Shown one piece after another: positions 6,602 through 6,882 of a stretch of 6,882 nucleotides of DNA. The DNA comes from Methylohalomonas sp964522485 (lineage in GTDB: Bacteria; Pseudomonadota; Gammaproteobacteria; Methylohalomonadales; Methylohalomonadaceae): the NCBI GenBank assembly GCA_964522485.1, contig CAZFUS010000106.1:1-6882 (forward strand), given 5' to 3'. How positions within the stretch are numbered: the first letter of the stretch is position 1; every line of letters starts with the position of its first letter. The notes below the pieces were generated by a model. That model was not told the DNA's origin. It made no database searches and saw nothing but the letters and a program-made list of their open reading frames with translations. Both the position numbers and the translations under genes were made by a program.

Positions 6602-6882
6602 ATGAAGATAGTTCCGGTAATCGATTTACGCGCCGGTCAGGTTGTCCGGGCACAGCGCGGACAGCGGGCTACCTACCGTCCCCTGTCAACGCCGCTGGCC
6701 GACAATTCTCACCCATCCGCCGTGCTGCACGGACTGGCGTCATTGTATCGCTTTGACAGTATTTACGTCGCCGATCTGGATGCAATTCAAGACTGTGGCG
6801 AACACCAGCAGATACTGCAGACGCTCATGACCGATTTTCCGGATAAGGAATTCTGGCTGGATGCGGGGCGGCTTTCAGTCGC
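6602..6882 (+). CDS. HisA/HisF-related TIM-barrel protein of H4MPT/methylofuran clusters (partial, C-terminus off right edge)
   Basis: The first 93 codons of a beta/alpha-barrel protein related to HisA, the phosphoribosyl-formimino-AICAR-P isomerase of histidine synthesis. It starts at the first beta strand, MKIVPVIDLRAGQVVRA, which keeps Asp8, the position of a catalytic Asp in HisA. IYVADLDAI (54-62) corresponds to the second strand HLVDLDGA of HisA, and FWLDAGRLS (84-92) stands where HisA has its GGGIR phosphate-binding strand. The changed third strand and the RGQRATYRPL segment (19-28) are unlike true HisA and fit the HisA-like proteins found near H4MPT genes in methylotrophs and methanogens. 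No other his gene is visible. Its reaction is unknown to me; a role in making the furan or pterin part of the cofactors is inferred only from position. The reading frame extends upstream without a better start. The gene diverges from the operon. Confidence 0.8.
   Translation, partial: MKIVPVIDLRAGQVVRAQRGQRATYRPLSTPLADNSHPSAVLHGLASLYRFDSIYVADLDAIQDCGEHQQILQTLMTDFPDKEFWLDAGRLSV

Noticed and set aside
6111..6756. Plus-strand frames of 164 and 177 codons opposite the ATP-grasp gene, running towards the HisA-like start
   Set aside because: They are antisense to ATP-grasp motifs and out of frame with the HisA-like gene; no domain or plausible ribosome binding site was seen.

Overview
The window reads as bacterial chromosomal DNA from an aerobic methylotroph or methanotroph, most likely a proteobacterium. 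The main reason is a tight run of genes for making the C1 carriers of the tetrahydromethanopterin (H4MPT)/methylofuran formaldehyde oxidation pathway. This is inferred from gene content; there is no rRNA or other taxonomic marker here.

Layout from left to right: (1) 1-1834, minus strand, the N-terminal 611 codons of a large Lhr-family ATP-dependent helicase whose 3' end lies beyond the left edge. (2) 1835-2105, a gap of about 270 bases with no convincing gene, holding short inverted repeats and a doubtful 76-codon frame. (3) 2106-2399, minus strand, a small predicted lipoprotein of unknown function. (4) 2400-2546, intergenic, with a weak hairpin and an in-frame hydrophobic stretch directly after the stop codon of the next gene. 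(5) 2547-6596, minus strand, four genes in the transcription order ATP-grasp ligase (MfnD-like), mfnF-like, pabB and mfnE-like kinase. All three junctions overlap by exactly 4 bases (ATGA, ATGA, GTGA). (6) 6602-6882, plus strand, the first 93 codons of a HisA/HisF-related TIM-barrel protein, diverging from the operon with only 5 bases between the two start codons.

How the genes fit together: in methanogens MfnD joins glutamate to tyramine, MfnE turns the aminomethylfuran monophosphate into the diphosphate, and MfnF condenses the two halves into the methanofuran core. Methylotroph methylofuran carries tyrosine in place of tyramine, so the ligase here is expected to differ in substrate. PabB makes aminodeoxychorismate for p-aminobenzoate, the aryl precursor of H4MPT and also of folate. 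The operon would therefore link synthesis of both cofactors. The HisA-like protein belongs to a family that accompanies these genes, but its reaction is unknown to me. Genes for the furan precursor (MfnB/MfnC type), for PabA and for the H4MPT enzymes themselves are not in the window.

The most unusual points are the 5-base divergent start junction, the hydrophobic reading frame behind the kinase stop, and the placement of pabB inside methylofuran genes. I found no CRISPR array, insertion sequence, tRNA or rRNA.
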